In this document: positions 1-9,042 of the stretch, piece by piece | Position numbering within the stretch: the stretch's first letter is position 1 | Layout of the letters: every line of letters begins with the position of its first letter | NCBI GenBank assembly: GCA_003600225.1 | Contig: QZFT01000019.1 | Location: 1-64,000 of the forward strand | DNA: 64,000 nt | DNA from: Pseudonocardiaceae bacterium YIM PH 21723 | GTDB lineage: Bacteria > Actinomycetota > Actinomycetes > Mycobacteriales > Pseudonocardiaceae | Direction: 5' to 3' | The notes under the pieces: model-generated | What the model saw: the letters and a program-made list of their open reading frames with translations, nothing else | The model's database searches: none | Told to the model about the DNA's origin: nothing | Made by a program: the position numbers and the translations under genes

Positions 1-20
1 TTCGTGTATTTGTGCTGGAC

Positions 21-64
21 GAACGTGGCTTTCAGGCCCGTCGATGGGCCTGAAAGCCACGTTC
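21..64 (-). terminator. 19-bp-stem hairpin downstream of the PKS gene
   Basis: A perfect 19-bp inverted repeat (21-39 with 46-64, 6-nt loop) lies just past the PKS stop codon. It reads GAACGTGGCTTTCAGG... and has no U-tract, as is common for actinobacterial terminators. The core GTGGCTTTCAGGCC recurs at 21779-21815, so it belongs to a repeated hairpin family. Confidence 0.6.
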
Positions 65-71
65 AGGGCGG

Positions 72-3000
72 TTACACGTGTTCCGGCGCCGGTGCGGGAG
101 CGCGGTCCTGCTGCGGGATCGTCACGACCGGCTCCTCACCTCCGAGGTTCAGCCGCTCCAGCAGGTACTCCGCCAGCAGGCGGGGGCTGCCGTGCGACCA
201 GAGGACCTTGGTCGGAATGCGCAGGCCCAGGCCGTGTTCGATCCGGCTGCGCAGTTCCAGGGCCATCAGGGAGTCCATGCCCAGATCCTTCAGCGGCTGG
301 TCGGGTTCCACCCGGGACGAGTCGATGCGCAGGATCGCGCTGGCCCGCTCCAGGAGGTAGTCCTCCATCAAGACCTGGCGGCGTACCGGATCCGCCTCCC
401 GCAGCGCCGCGAGGAGTTGGGCGGCCAGCTCGTCGCCCACTTCGGCGGTGTTCTGCTGGAACGGGTTGATCCTGGCACCCAGCGAGGACTGGCCCTCCTT
501 ATTGCCCAGCAGATCCATCCACAGTGGACCGCTCAGCGGCAGGTAGCCGCAGCGGGCCCGGTCGTACCGCAGCAACCGGTCACAGGCCCACATACCCTCC
601 TCCGGGCTGATCATCGGGTAGCCGCGGTCGGCGAACACCGCGCCGAGGCCGCGATCGGACCAGGCGCCCCAGTTCACCGCCAGGGCGGGCATGCCCTGGC
701 TGCGCTGCCAGCTGGTGAACACGTCCATCCACGAGCAGGCGCCGCCGTAGCCGCCGAGGCCGGGGAAGCCGACCAGACCGGTGCCGGAGGAGAAGTTGAA
801 GAACCAGTCCAATCCCAGGTCCACTGTGGACTGATGCAGGTGCCAGGTGCCGTAGGTCTTGGGCCGCAGCGTGCGTTCCATGCCCTCGGCGTTCAGCAAC
901 GCCACCGGCGACTCGGTGACCACCGCCGCTCCGTGCAGCACGCCCCGCAGCCGGACCCCGCCCTCGGTGGCCGCGGCCACCAGCCTGGTCGCGGTGTCCG
1001 GGTCGGCGATGTCACCGCGGACCACCACCACGTCGTGCCCGGCGGTGCGCAGGCGCTCGATCACCTGCTGGGCCTGCTCATTCGGCGCCGACCGTCCATT
1101 GAGGATGATCCGTCCGGCATCGCCCGCCGCCAGCCATTCGGCGGCCAGCAACCCGAGTCCGCCGAGGCCGCCGGTGACGATGTACCCGCCGTCGGACTTG
1201 ATCACCGGCGCGTCCTGCGGCAGCACCACCGCCTCGGCGTGGCCCTGCTGCGGGATGGTGATCACCAGCTTGCCCCGGTGCTTGGCGGCGGCCATCGCCC
1301 GGAACGCCGTACTCGCCTCGGCGAGGGGATAGGCGGTGTACTGGATCCGGTCCAGGCGTTCCTCGGTGAGCTCCCGGCCGACCTCACCGATCAGCTTGCG
1401 CACCAGCGCCGGCTGCTCGGACAGCAGCCAGCCGAGGTCCACGCTGCTGAACGAGATGTTCCGCCGGAACGGGTAGAGGCCCAGCTTGGTGTCCGCGTAG
1501 ATGTCCCGCTTGCCGATCTCGATGAACCGGCCGCCGGTGCGCAACAGGTCCACGCCCATCCGCTGGGCCGGGCCGGTCAGCGAGTTGAGCACCACGTCGA
1601 TGCCCTCGCCGCTGGTGATCTCGGTGATCTTCGGTCCGAAGTCCAGCGTCCGCGAGTCCATCACGTGGTGCACGCCGAGCGCGCGCAGATGGTCCCGCTT
1701 GGCCGGGGATCCCGCGGTGGCGTAGACCTCGGCCCCGCATTTCCGGGCGATCGCCAGCGCGGCCAGGCCCACCCCGCCGGTCGCCGAGTGGATCAGCACC
1801 CGCTCGCCGGGAGCCAGCCTGGCCAGGTGGACGAGTCCGTACCAGGCGGTGGTGTACGCGGCCGGCCACGAGGCCGCCTCCGCGAACTCCACGTGGTCCG
1901 GCAACGGGATCAGCGCGTCCACCGAGGTGGTGACCGAGCCGGCCAGCGAGCCCCACGCCATGGCGGCCACCCGGTCGCCGACCTGGACGCCGGTGACCTC
2001 CGGGCCGACGGCGCTGACCACACCGGCGCAGTCGGCTCCGAGGGGGATGCCCTCGCCGTCGACCGTCTTGTACATGCCCATGGCGTTGAGCACGTCGGCG
2101 AAGTTCAGCGATGCGGCGTGCACCGCGATCCGCACCTCGCCCGGACCTGGTTCGCGGTGTTCCCGGACCACCAGTTCCAGGCTGTCCAGGTCGCCGGACC
2201 GGCCGGGGGCCAACGCGACCCCGTCCTGTCCGAAGTGGATGGTCCGGGTCCGGCGTTCGGCGTCCCGCAGCGGGCTCTGGGCCAGCCTGGCCACGTACCG
2301 CCTGCCGTCCCGGTAGGCGAGCTCGTCCTCACCCTGGTCGCCCAGCAGCTCGGCCGCGAGGGTCTTCGGTCCGGTCGCGGCGTCGATGTCCACCAACCGG
2401 GTCCGCAGCTCGCTGTGCTCGATCATGGTGGTGCGGGCGATGGCCCGCATCGCACCCTGCATCACGTTCAGCCCGTCGCCCTCCCGGACGGGGTGGATGT
2501 CCCGGGTGATCACGTGCAGCTGCGGCACGGCGCCGATGGCCTCACCGACCACAGTGGACACCACGCCGGCCAGCCGGTATTCCCGGCGGTGTGCCAGGGG
2601 AATCCGCTCGGCGGTCACCTCGTCCACCGGTCCGCCGAGCACCACGAGGCCACCGTCCCAGTCGCCCCTGGCCAGCCGCTGGCGCATGGTCCGGTACAGC
2701 GCCTGATCGCCGTCGTCGGTCAGCGGCGCACCGATCCAGTCGGCCCGGGCGCCGTGCTCCCGTAGCTCGCGGCACAAGGCCTCCGGCAGCTCGTCGGCGC
2801 TGTCCTCCGCCAGGATCAGCCATTCCCCGCCTGGCCGCTCCGGCAGTGGCGGCACGGTGCTCGCCTCGAACTCCAGGGTGAGCAGCCGGCTGTTGAACGT
2901 GCGCAGCGCCTGCTGGTCCCCGGAACCGAGCATCCGCACACCGGTGGCCGCCAGCAGCACCGAGCCCTCGGCGTCCAGCAGCCACAGGTCGCCCCGGATC

Positions 3001-6000
3001 TCCTCCATCGTGACCTCGTCGACCCTGGCCAGGCAGTAGGCGGCCCGTTGGGTGCTGCCGTACACGGTGAGCTCGCCGATCTCCCTGGGCAGCTGGATGG
3101 CGTTCTCCATGGCCAGCACTCGGGGATGCCCGGCCATGGTCTGCAGACAGGCGTCGAGCAACACCGGGTGCACCTGGTACTCGCCCGCCGCAGCCCGCAG
3201 ACCGGCGGGTAGCTCGATCCGGCCGATCACCGTCGCGGTGCCGACGCCGTTGTGCCGGAGCTCGGTGAGCGCGGCGAAGTTCGGCCCGTGGTGCACGCCG
3301 ATCTCCCGCATCCGCCGGTACACGTCCTGCGGGTCAGCGCTTTCCGGATGTACCGCGAGAAGCCCGCCCAGATCGCCGGACGCAGGCCGTGGTGCCTGCG
3401 GACCGGTGCGCGCGGTGGCATGGCCGACCATGCCCTCGTCGCCGAGGCTGACCACCGCCAGTTCGGCGCCCGCCGTGGTCACCGTCGCGGTGGTCGAGGC
3501 GGTGGTCTTCTCGGCCAGCGGCAGCAGCTGATCGAAGTGCACGTCCCGCAGGCTGCCCTCGCCGAGCAGTTCGGCGCTCGCGGCCAGCATCATCTCGCAG
3601 AAGCCCGCGCCGGGCATGATCGCCGAACCGAGTACCTGGTGATCACCCAGCCAGGGGTGCCGTTCGGTGCCGGCCTGGCCCTGCCACAGGTGCTTGTCCT
3701 CTGCCTCCGGCAGCCGGACATGCAGGCCCAGCAACGGATGCCCCTGGTTGCGCGGCGTGGCCGGAGCCTCGGCCAGGTGCCGCACATGGGTCCAGCTGGG
3801 CAGCGGCGCGTCCACCACCGGCTGTGGCCGATAGATCCGGGTCCAGTCCATGGCACCGCCGGCGCAGTAGTACGCGCCCACGTTGCCCAGCAGCGTGCTC
3901 TCCTCGTTCTCCTCCCGGCGGGTGGAGCCGAGCACGGTGATCTGCCTGCCGGACTGCTGCCCACACTCCCGCATGCTGTGGGTGAGCACCGGATGCGGGG
4001 AGATCTCCACGAAGTACCGGTGCCCGTCGGCGATGGCCGCCTCGACGGCGCCGCGGAACCGCACCGGCCAGCGCAGGTTGTCAGCCCAGTACGCCGCGTC
4101 GAACTCGGCCTGTTCCCGGGGATCGGCCAATGCGGTGCTGTAGAAGGTGATCTCCGGTTCGCCGGGCCGCAGATCGGTCAGGCCGGCACGCAGTTCGCCC
4201 AGCAGCGGATCGAGCTGCGGGGAGTGTGCGGCGATGTCCACCGCCACGCGCCGGGCCATGATGTCCCGCGCCTCCCACCCGGCGACCAGGTCGTCGATGA
4301 TCGCGGGGTCACCGGACACCACACAGCTGTTCGGCGCGGCGTCCACCGCGACGACGACATCGGCGATCCCGGCCAGCTCGGCGGTGACCTGGGCGGCGGG
4401 CAGATTGACCGAGGCCATCCCGCCCTTGCCGGAGATCCGGCGCATCAGGGTCGACCGGCGGCAGATCACCGCGGCTCCCTCGGCGGGGGACAGCACACCG
4501 GCGATGACGGCGGCCGCCGCCTCACCCATGGAGTGGCCGATGACGGCGCCCGGCTCCACGCCCTGTGCCCGCCAGGCCTCGGCGAGCGCGACCTGCACGG
4601 CGAACAGCAGCGGCTGGATGTGATCGATCCGGTCCGGCTCGGTCGCCGATTCCAGCATGTCCCGTACGGAGAAACCCGACTCCTCGGCGATCAGCGGGTC
4701 CAGTTCGTCGATGACCTTGGCGAACGCGGGGGAGGAGGCCAGCAGCGAGCGGCCCATGCCCGCCCACTGCGAGCCCTGGCCGGAGAACACCATCACCGGT
4801 CTGCGGGGCCGGCTCTGCGTGCTACCGGTGATCACCCGGGCGGACTGCCTGCCCGCCTGCACCGCACGCAGCCCGGCGGACAGTTCGGTCAGGTCGGCGG
4901 CGACGATCGCCGCCCGGTGTTCCCGGTGCTCACGGCCCTGGGCGAGGGTATGGCCGAGCGCCGCCGGATGCGACCGGCCGTCGTCCAGCCAGTCGGCCAG
5001 CCTGCCCGCGGTGGTCGCCAGGGCGTCGGCGGAGCTGGCGGTGACCGGCACGATCCACGGCGCCCGGCCCTGGTCCACCGGTTCCGGGGCGGCGACCGGC
5101 GCCTGCTCCAGAATCAGGTGTGCGTTGGTGCCGCTGAAGCCGAACGAGGACACCACGGCCACCCGGGGGTCCTCGGATTCCCACTCCTGGGTCCGCGCGG
5201 GCACGAACAGCCGCGATCCCTCCGGCTCGATGCCCTGGCCCCAGCCGGTGAAGTGCAGGTTCGGCGGGATCTGCCCGTGCCGCACCGCCATCGCGGCCTT
5301 GATCAGGCCGGCGATGCCGGAGGCCGACTCGGTGTGCCCCAGGTTGGTCTTGGCCGAGCCGAGCGCGCAGGGCCGGTCACCGGTGTTGTAGACCGCGTTG
5401 AGCGCCTCGAACTCGATCGGGTCGCCGACCGGGGTGCCGGTGCCGTGCGCCTCGATCAGCCCCACTCGGGCCGGGTCCATCCGCGCCGCTCGCAGGGCAT
5501 CCCGCTGCACCTGTTCCTGGGCGTCCCGGGACGGCGCCATCAGCCCGCCCTCGGAGTTGCCGTCCGAGTTCACCGCGGAGCCGCGGATCACCGCGAGGAC
5601 CCGGTTCCCGTCGGCCAGCGCGGCGTCGAGGCGCTTGAGCAGCACCATGCCGACGCCCTCGCTGCGCACGAAACCGTCCGCGCCGTCGTCGAAGGCCGCG
5701 CACCGGCCGTTCGGGGACAGCATCCCCCAGCCGGAGGCGCCGACGCTGAACTCCGGTCGCATGATCACCGTGACGCCGCCGGCCAGGGCCATGTCGGTCT
5801 CTCCGCTGCGCAGGCTCTGGCAGGCCAGGTGCACGGCGACCAGGGAGGACGAGCAGGCGGTGTCCAGGCTGAGGCTGGGTCCGTTCAGGCCCAGCAGGTA
5901 AGAGATACGGCCGGAGCCGATGCTGTGGTTGGTGCCGGTGACCGCGTGCGGCTGGGTCATCAGGCCCTGCTCGGCCAGCTGTACGGCGAAGTCGTTGTGG

Positions 6001-6398
6001 ATGATGCCGGTGTACACGCCGGTCCGGGTGCCCGCGATGCTGCCGGGGGCGATGCCCGCGTGCTCCACGGCCTCCCAGGAGGTCTCCAGCAGCAGCCGTT
6101 GCTGCGGATCCATCAGCGCGGCCTCGGCGTCGGAGATCGAGAAGAACGCGGCGTCGAAGCCCAGGTTGTCCTCCAGCAATCCCGCCCATTTGGAGACGGT
6201 GCGGCCGGGCACGCCGGGTTCCGGGTCGTAATACCGCTCCATGTCCCACCGGTCGCCGGGAACCTCCGCGACGGTGTCCCGCCCCTCGCACAACGCGGTC
6301 CAGAACTCCTCGGCGGACGCGATTCCGCCGGGCAATCGGCACGCCATGCCGATGATCGCAATGGCGTCGGTGGTCCCGGACTGGGGCACGGTGGACAT
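72..6398 (-). CDS. Single-module highly reducing type I polyketide synthase (KS-AT-DH-ER-KR-ACP), MAS-like
   Basis: 2108 aa, the length and domain order of mycocerosic acid synthase-type iterative PKSs. KS about 10-430: Cys182 in DTACSSS, His318 in EAHGTGT, His355 in NLGH. AT about 535-830: Ser623 in GHSMGE; the AAHS substrate motif leaves malonyl versus methylmalonyl open. DH about 885-1160: HxxxGxxxxP at His920 and Asp1082 in LDACLQ. ER about 1400-1715: NADPH motif SATGGVGL near 1538. KR about 1735-1920: TGGLGGLG near 1742 and Tyr1884, but the usual YAAAN reads YGGAC, so the conserved Asn is Cys1888. ACP: Ser2043 in GMDSL. No thioesterase domain is seen, so release needs another enzyme. The ATG has GGAG six bases upstream. 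Probably makes a fully reduced, possibly methyl-branched acyl chain (inference). It is divergent from the ABC exporter genes at 6906-8524. Confidence 0.93.
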   Translation of the reverse strand: MSTVPQSGTTDAIAIIGMACRLPGGIASAEEFWTALCEGRDTVAEVPGDRWDMERYYDPEPGVPGRTVSKWAGLLEDNLGFDAAFFSISDAEAALMDPQQRLLLETSWEAVEHAGIAPGSIAGTRTGVYTGIIHNDFAVQLAEQGLMTQPHAVTGTNHSIGSGRISYLLGLNGPSLSLDTACSSSLVAVHLACQSLRSGETDMALAGGVTVIMRPEFSVGASGWGMLSPNGRCAAFDDGADGFVRSEGVGMVLLKRLDAALADGNRVLAVIRGSAVNSDGNSEGGLMAPSRDAQEQVQRDALRAARMDPARVGLIEAHGTGTPVGDPIEFEALNAVYNTGDRPCALGSAKTNLGHTESASGIAGLIKAAMAVRHGQIPPNLHFTGWGQGIEPEGSRLFVPARTQEWESEDPRVAVVSSFGFSGTNAHLILEQAPVAAPEPVDQGRAPWIVPVTASSADALATTAGRLADWLDDGRSHPAALGHTLAQGREHREHRAAIVAADLTELSAGLRAVQAGRQSARVITGSTQSRPRRPVMVFSGQGSQWAGMGRSLLASSPAFAKVIDELDPLIAEESGFSVRDMLESATEPDRIDHIQPLLFAVQVALAEAWRAQGVEPGAVIGHSMGEAAAAVIAGVLSPAEGAAVICRRSTLMRRISGKGGMASVNLPAAQVTAELAGIADVVVAVDAAPNSCVVSGDPAIIDDLVAGWEARDIMARRVAVDIAAHSPQLDPLLGELRAGLTDLRPGEPEITFYSTALADPREQAEFDAAYWADNLRWPVRFRGAVEAAIADGHRYFVEISPHPVLTHSMRECGQQSGRQITVLGSTRREENEESTLLGNVGAYYCAGGAMDWTRIYRPQPVVDAPLPSWTHVRHLAEAPATPRNQGHPLLGLHVRLPEAEDKHLWQGQAGTERHPWLGDHQVLGSAIMPGAGFCEMMLAASAELLGEGSLRDVHFDQLLPLAEKTTASTTATVTTAGAELAVVSLGDEGMVGHATARTGPQAPRPASGDLGGLLAVHPESADPQDVYRRMREIGVHHGPNFAALTELRHNGVGTATVIGRIELPAGLRAAAGEYQVHPVLLDACLQTMAGHPRVLAMENAIQLPREIGELTVYGSTQRAAYCLARVDEVTMEEIRGDLWLLDAEGSVLLAATGVRMLGSGDQQALRTFNSRLLTLEFEASTVPPLPERPGGEWLILAEDSADELPEALCRELREHGARADWIGAPLTDDGDQALYRTMRQRLARGDWDGGLVVLGGPVDEVTAERIPLAHRREYRLAGVVSTVVGEAIGAVPQLHVITRDIHPVREGDGLNVMQGAMRAIARTTMIEHSELRTRLVDIDAATGPKTLAAELLGDQGEDELAYRDGRRYVARLAQSPLRDAERRTRTIHFGQDGVALAPGRSGDLDSLELVVREHREPGPGEVRIAVHAASLNFADVLNAMGMYKTVDGEGIPLGADCAGVVSAVGPEVTGVQVGDRVAAMAWGSLAGSVTTSVDALIPLPDHVEFAEAASWPAAYTTAWYGLVHLARLAPGERVLIHSATGGVGLAALAIARKCGAEVYATAGSPAKRDHLRALGVHHVMDSRTLDFGPKITEITSGEGIDVVLNSLTGPAQRMGVDLLRTGGRFIEIGKRDIYADTKLGLYPFRRNISFSSVDLGWLLSEQPALVRKLIGEVGRELTEERLDRIQYTAYPLAEASTAFRAMAAAKHRGKLVITIPQQGHAEAVVLPQDAPVIKSDGGYIVTGGLGGLGLLAAEWLAAGDAGRIILNGRSAPNEQAQQVIERLRTAGHDVVVVRGDIADPDTATRLVAAATEGGVRLRGVLHGAAVVTESPVALLNAEGMERTLRPKTYGTWHLHQSTVDLGLDWFFNFSSGTGLVGFPGLGGYGGACSWMDVFTSWQRSQGMPALAVNWGAWSDRGLGAVFADRGYPMISPEEGMWACDRLLRYDRARCGYLPLSGPLWMDLLGNKEGQSSLGARINPFQQNTAEVGDELAAQLLAALREADPVRRQVLMEDYLLERASAILRIDSSRVEPDQPLKDLGMDSLMALELRSRIEHGLGLRIPTKVLWSHGSPRLLAEYLLERLNLGGEEPVVTIPQQDRAPAPAPEHV

Positions 6399-6905
6399 GG
6401 TGACTCCTTCGCTGACGCCAGATGATCAATTAGGCCAGCAAATCATCGACGCACTTGCGTGTACGCGCCCCCGGTGGCGCGATCTCCCACCCCAATGGGT
6501 GCGCCCGATTCGCTGGATATTCGCACTCAAGTCGATTCCCCATGAGCACGCTAGCCACGCCCGGAGAAAGGTGCGCGCCGATAAAAAGGCGAACACGAAT
6601 GAACCGTCGAACGTGTGACATTCCCGATCACGGAACGGAGGCAAAGACCTCGTTCCGGTCTGATTCACCGCTCCGGTGTCATCCGGTGGGGGGATCGCTG
6701 GAACGATTCCAGACAGGTTCGCTGAGCTGCGTGGATGTAGGCGGGAATCCCAGTTCGCGCAGGCGTGGCTCTGCGGCCATTCTTGGAAGCCAAGAGTGAT
6801 CAACTAGCCGAACAATGTGTACTTGCGGTTGCAATCAGGCGGCAGTACGTTTCTGCCGATTGAGCGGTGCCGGGGTGACAGGAGAACACACAACGAGGAG
6901 TTTCC
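6399..6905. promoter_or_regulatory. Divergent intergenic region between PKS and ABC exporter
   Basis: About 500 bases without a convincing gene. It must hold the promoters of both the PKS (leftward) and the ABC operon (rightward). The ribosome-binding sites are visible at its edges (GGAG before the PKS ATG; ACGAGGAG before the TTG at 6906). No strong operator palindrome or RNA gene was recognised; the short ORFs here lack family features. Confidence 0.5.
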
Positions 6906-7568
6906 TTGTTCAGTGGGAACAGCAGTCTGCGGGCGAAGGATGTGCGCAAGTCATTTGGGCACAAGTCCGTTCTTAATGGCGTGGATTTCTCCGTTGCGCC
7001 CGGAGAGTTGATGGGCATTATCGGAGAGAACGGCGCGGGGAAGACGACGCTGCTGCGCATTCTGGCGGGGGAGCTGCGCTCTGATCACGGCGACGTGATG
7101 CACAGCGGGAAACTGGGGTACTGCCCACAGCGGATCGTGCTCAACAAGGAACTGACGGTCGAGCAGCACCTGCGGTACTTCCAGCAGGCGTATCGGGCCC
7201 GCAACCTGGGCATCGCCTACGAGATGATGGATCGGCTGAATTTCAGCAGCTATCGGCGGACCCGCACCGGGGAACTGTCCGGCGGCACCCAGCAGAAGCT
7301 CAACCTCACCCTGGCGCTGATGCACGATCCGGATGTCGTGCTGATGGATGAGCCCTACCAGGGCTTCGACTGGGAGAACTACCTCAACTTCTGGAAGATC
7401 GCGGACGAACTGCGTTCCCGGGGCTGTTCGGTGCTGATCATCTCGCACATCGCGCACGACACGAACCGGTTCGACCGGTTGCTGTATCTGCGGGGCGGCG
7501 TGATGTCGGCGGCCAAGTCCGGCCCGGTGGACCTGCCGGTTCAGCGGTTGGAAAAGGCGGTGCCATGA
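6906..7568 (+). CDS. ABC transporter ATP-binding protein
   Basis: 220 aa. Walker A GENGAGKTT near residue 40, signature LSGGTQQK near 122, Walker B VVLMDEP near 144, and the H-loop His in ISHIAHD. The start is TTG at 6906, supported by GAGGAG seven bases upstream; no better in-frame ATG precedes the ABC core. The final four bases overlap the permease start (ATGA), so the two are translationally coupled and should form one transporter. It faces away from the PKS, so the pair may export the PKS product or give self-protection, but nothing in the sequence fixes the substrate. Confidence 0.93.
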   Translation: MFSGNSSLRAKDVRKSFGHKSVLNGVDFSVAPGELMGIIGENGAGKTTLLRILAGELRSDHGDVMHSGKLGYCPQRIVLNKELTVEQHLRYFQQAYRARNLGIAYEMMDRLNFSSYRRTRTGELSGGTQQKLNLTLALMHDPDVVLMDEPYQGFDWENYLNFWKIADELRSRGCSVLIISHIAHDTNRFDRLLYLRGGVMSAAKSGPVDLPVQRLEKAVP

Positions 7569-8524
7569 AGAACTGGTTCCGGTCGCTGGGCACCTCGGTG
7601 CGCTTCGACCTGATCATGCACAGCCGCAACATGCTGGCCATGCTGATGATCGTCGGCTTCATCCCGTTCATGCTGTTCGTGGTGCGGTACATGTTCCCGA
7701 CCTCGCTGGTCGGGTTCATGGTCCGAGCCACCGGGATGCAGCTCACCGTGCCCGCCAACGCGATCTCGGTCATCACCGTCACCGTCAACACGGTCACCCT
7801 GGTGGTCAGCTTCATGATGTTCGCCGCCACCAGGCGCACCGGTGACTTCGACCAGCGGCTGGTTCTGGCCGGGCTGTCCCGGACCGCGTTGCTGACCGGG
7901 AAACTGCTGGTACTGGCGCTGATCTCGGCGGTGGTGTCCGGCTATGCCGCGCTGCTGATCCCGATCTTCCAGAGCGTGCAGCAGCCCTGGTGGATGTGGG
8001 CGGGCCTGGCCTCCGGGGCGGCGGTCTACGGCGGTATCGGCACCGTGCTCGCGCTGGTGCTGACCAATGAACTCGCCGGCATGTTCGCGATCCTGGTGGT
8101 CAGCCTGCTGGACGTGGCGATGCAGAATCCGCTGGTCAACCCGAGCTCGGGCGCGGCGGCGCTGAAGCTGCTGCCGTCCTACGGCTCCACGCAGTCCGCG
8201 GTGGCCGCGGCCTTCACCGACGAGCTGGCGCTGCGTGCGCTGCTCGGCGGACCGGGAATCTGGTTCGTGTTGTGCGTGGCGATCGGCTTCGGCGCCTTCG
8301 CCTACCGGACCCGTAACCACGCCCCGCAGGATCGGGTGGCGGACAACCCGGAGTCGATCAACACGGCCTCCGCGGTGTGGCTGATCCCCGGCGAGGACGG
8401 TTCGGTGATCGTCCGGAACACCTCTGGCGCGGTGATCCTGTGCAGTGAACTCGCGGCCCGCACCGGCGGTGCGGACGCGACCTTGACGCCCCATGTTCAT
8501 CACCATGCGGGTCAGATCGCCTGA
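7565..8524 (+). CDS. ABC transporter permease (ABC-2-like membrane subunit)
   Basis: 319 aa with about six hydrophobic segments, for example around residues 22-45, 60-85, 105-125, 140-165 and 230-250, as in ABC-2-type exporter subunits. It lacks cassette motifs and depends on the ATPase encoded just upstream, with which it shares an ATGA overlap. The C-terminal ~60 residues form a soluble tail rich in polar residues ending in a His cluster (HVHHHAG). Substrate unknown; the position opposite the PKS gene makes lipid or polyketide export a reasonable guess. Confidence 0.88.
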   Translation: MKNWFRSLGTSVRFDLIMHSRNMLAMLMIVGFIPFMLFVVRYMFPTSLVGFMVRATGMQLTVPANAISVITVTVNTVTLVVSFMMFAATRRTGDFDQRLVLAGLSRTALLTGKLLVLALISAVVSGYAALLIPIFQSVQQPWWMWAGLASGAAVYGGIGTVLALVLTNELAGMFAILVVSLLDVAMQNPLVNPSSGAAALKLLPSYGSTQSAVAAAFTDELALRALLGGPGIWFVLCVAIGFGAFAYRTRNHAPQDRVADNPESINTASAVWLIPGEDGSVIVRNTSGAVILCSELAARTGGADATLTPHVHHHAGQIA

Positions 8525-8545
8525 ACCGGCGGGGAGGAGATCATC

Positions 8546-8995
8546 GTGCAGAGGTTGGTCCGTTCCACGTTAGTCGTCAGTGCGGTAGTCGCTTCGTTCT
8601 TGGCGCCCCTGGGGGCGCTGCCCGTGGCTACCGCTGCTCCGGCCCCGAGGCACGCAGCAGAGGCACCACCGCCGCCGTTGCCGCCACCGCCGGGTATTCC
8701 GGGCCTGCCCACGATTCCAGCGATCAAGATCCCGCTACTGCCGTTGCCCGATGAGAAGGCCTGTCAGGATGCCCTGGGCATCGTGAAGGCACTGGCCAAA
8801 CCCACATCGGAACCACTGTCCGAGATGTTCGCCTGTGACGGACCGAAACTGGTCCTGTCACTGGACATCATGAAGCTGCTCACCGGAGGTGGCGGCGGAC
8901 CGCCGGTACCCGGTGCGCCCGGGCTGCCCGGTGCACCGCCGGGGCTGCCGGGCGGTTCGGGACTTCCCGGGCTGCCGTCGTTCCCCAAGCCGTAG
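8546..8995 (+). CDS. Small secreted Pro/Gly-rich protein of unknown function
   Basis: 149 aa. The N-terminus is a clear Sec signal peptide (positively charged MQRLVR, hydrophobic core to about residue 25, ATAAPA cleavage region). The mature protein has a proline-rich stretch, a central segment with two cysteines (near 73 and 92) that could form a disulfide, and a collagen-like C-terminal tail of PGxPGxP-type repeats. GTG start at 8546 with GGGGAGGAG upstream. It lies 21 bases after the permease gene and is probably co-transcribed. I do not recognise a family. Confidence 0.75.
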   Translation: MQRLVRSTLVVSAVVASFLAPLGALPVATAAPAPRHAAEAPPPPLPPPPGIPGLPTIPAIKIPLLPLPDEKACQDALGIVKALAKPTSEPLSEMFACDGPKLVLSLDIMKLLTGGGGGPPVPGAPGLPGAPPGLPGGSGLPGLPSFPKP

Positions 8996-9003
8996 ATCCG
9001 GCT

Positions 9004-9039
9004 CTTCGCCCCAGCCCGGCTCGCCGGGCTGGGGCGAAG
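9004..9039. terminator. Bidirectional terminator between convergent genes
   Basis: Perfect 16-bp GC-rich inverted repeat, CTTCGCCCCAGCCCGG (9004-9019) pairing with 9024-9039 around a CTCG loop. It sits between the convergent 3' ends of the secreted-protein gene (stop 8995) and the sulfatase gene (stop 9043). Confidence 0.85.
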
Positions 9040-9042
9040 CCG

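Noticed and set aside
78-2765. Long plus-strand open frame opposite the PKS
   Set aside because: Antisense shadow of a high-GC gene; low-complexity Arg/Gly/Pro-rich translation without motifs, while the minus strand has a complete PKS.
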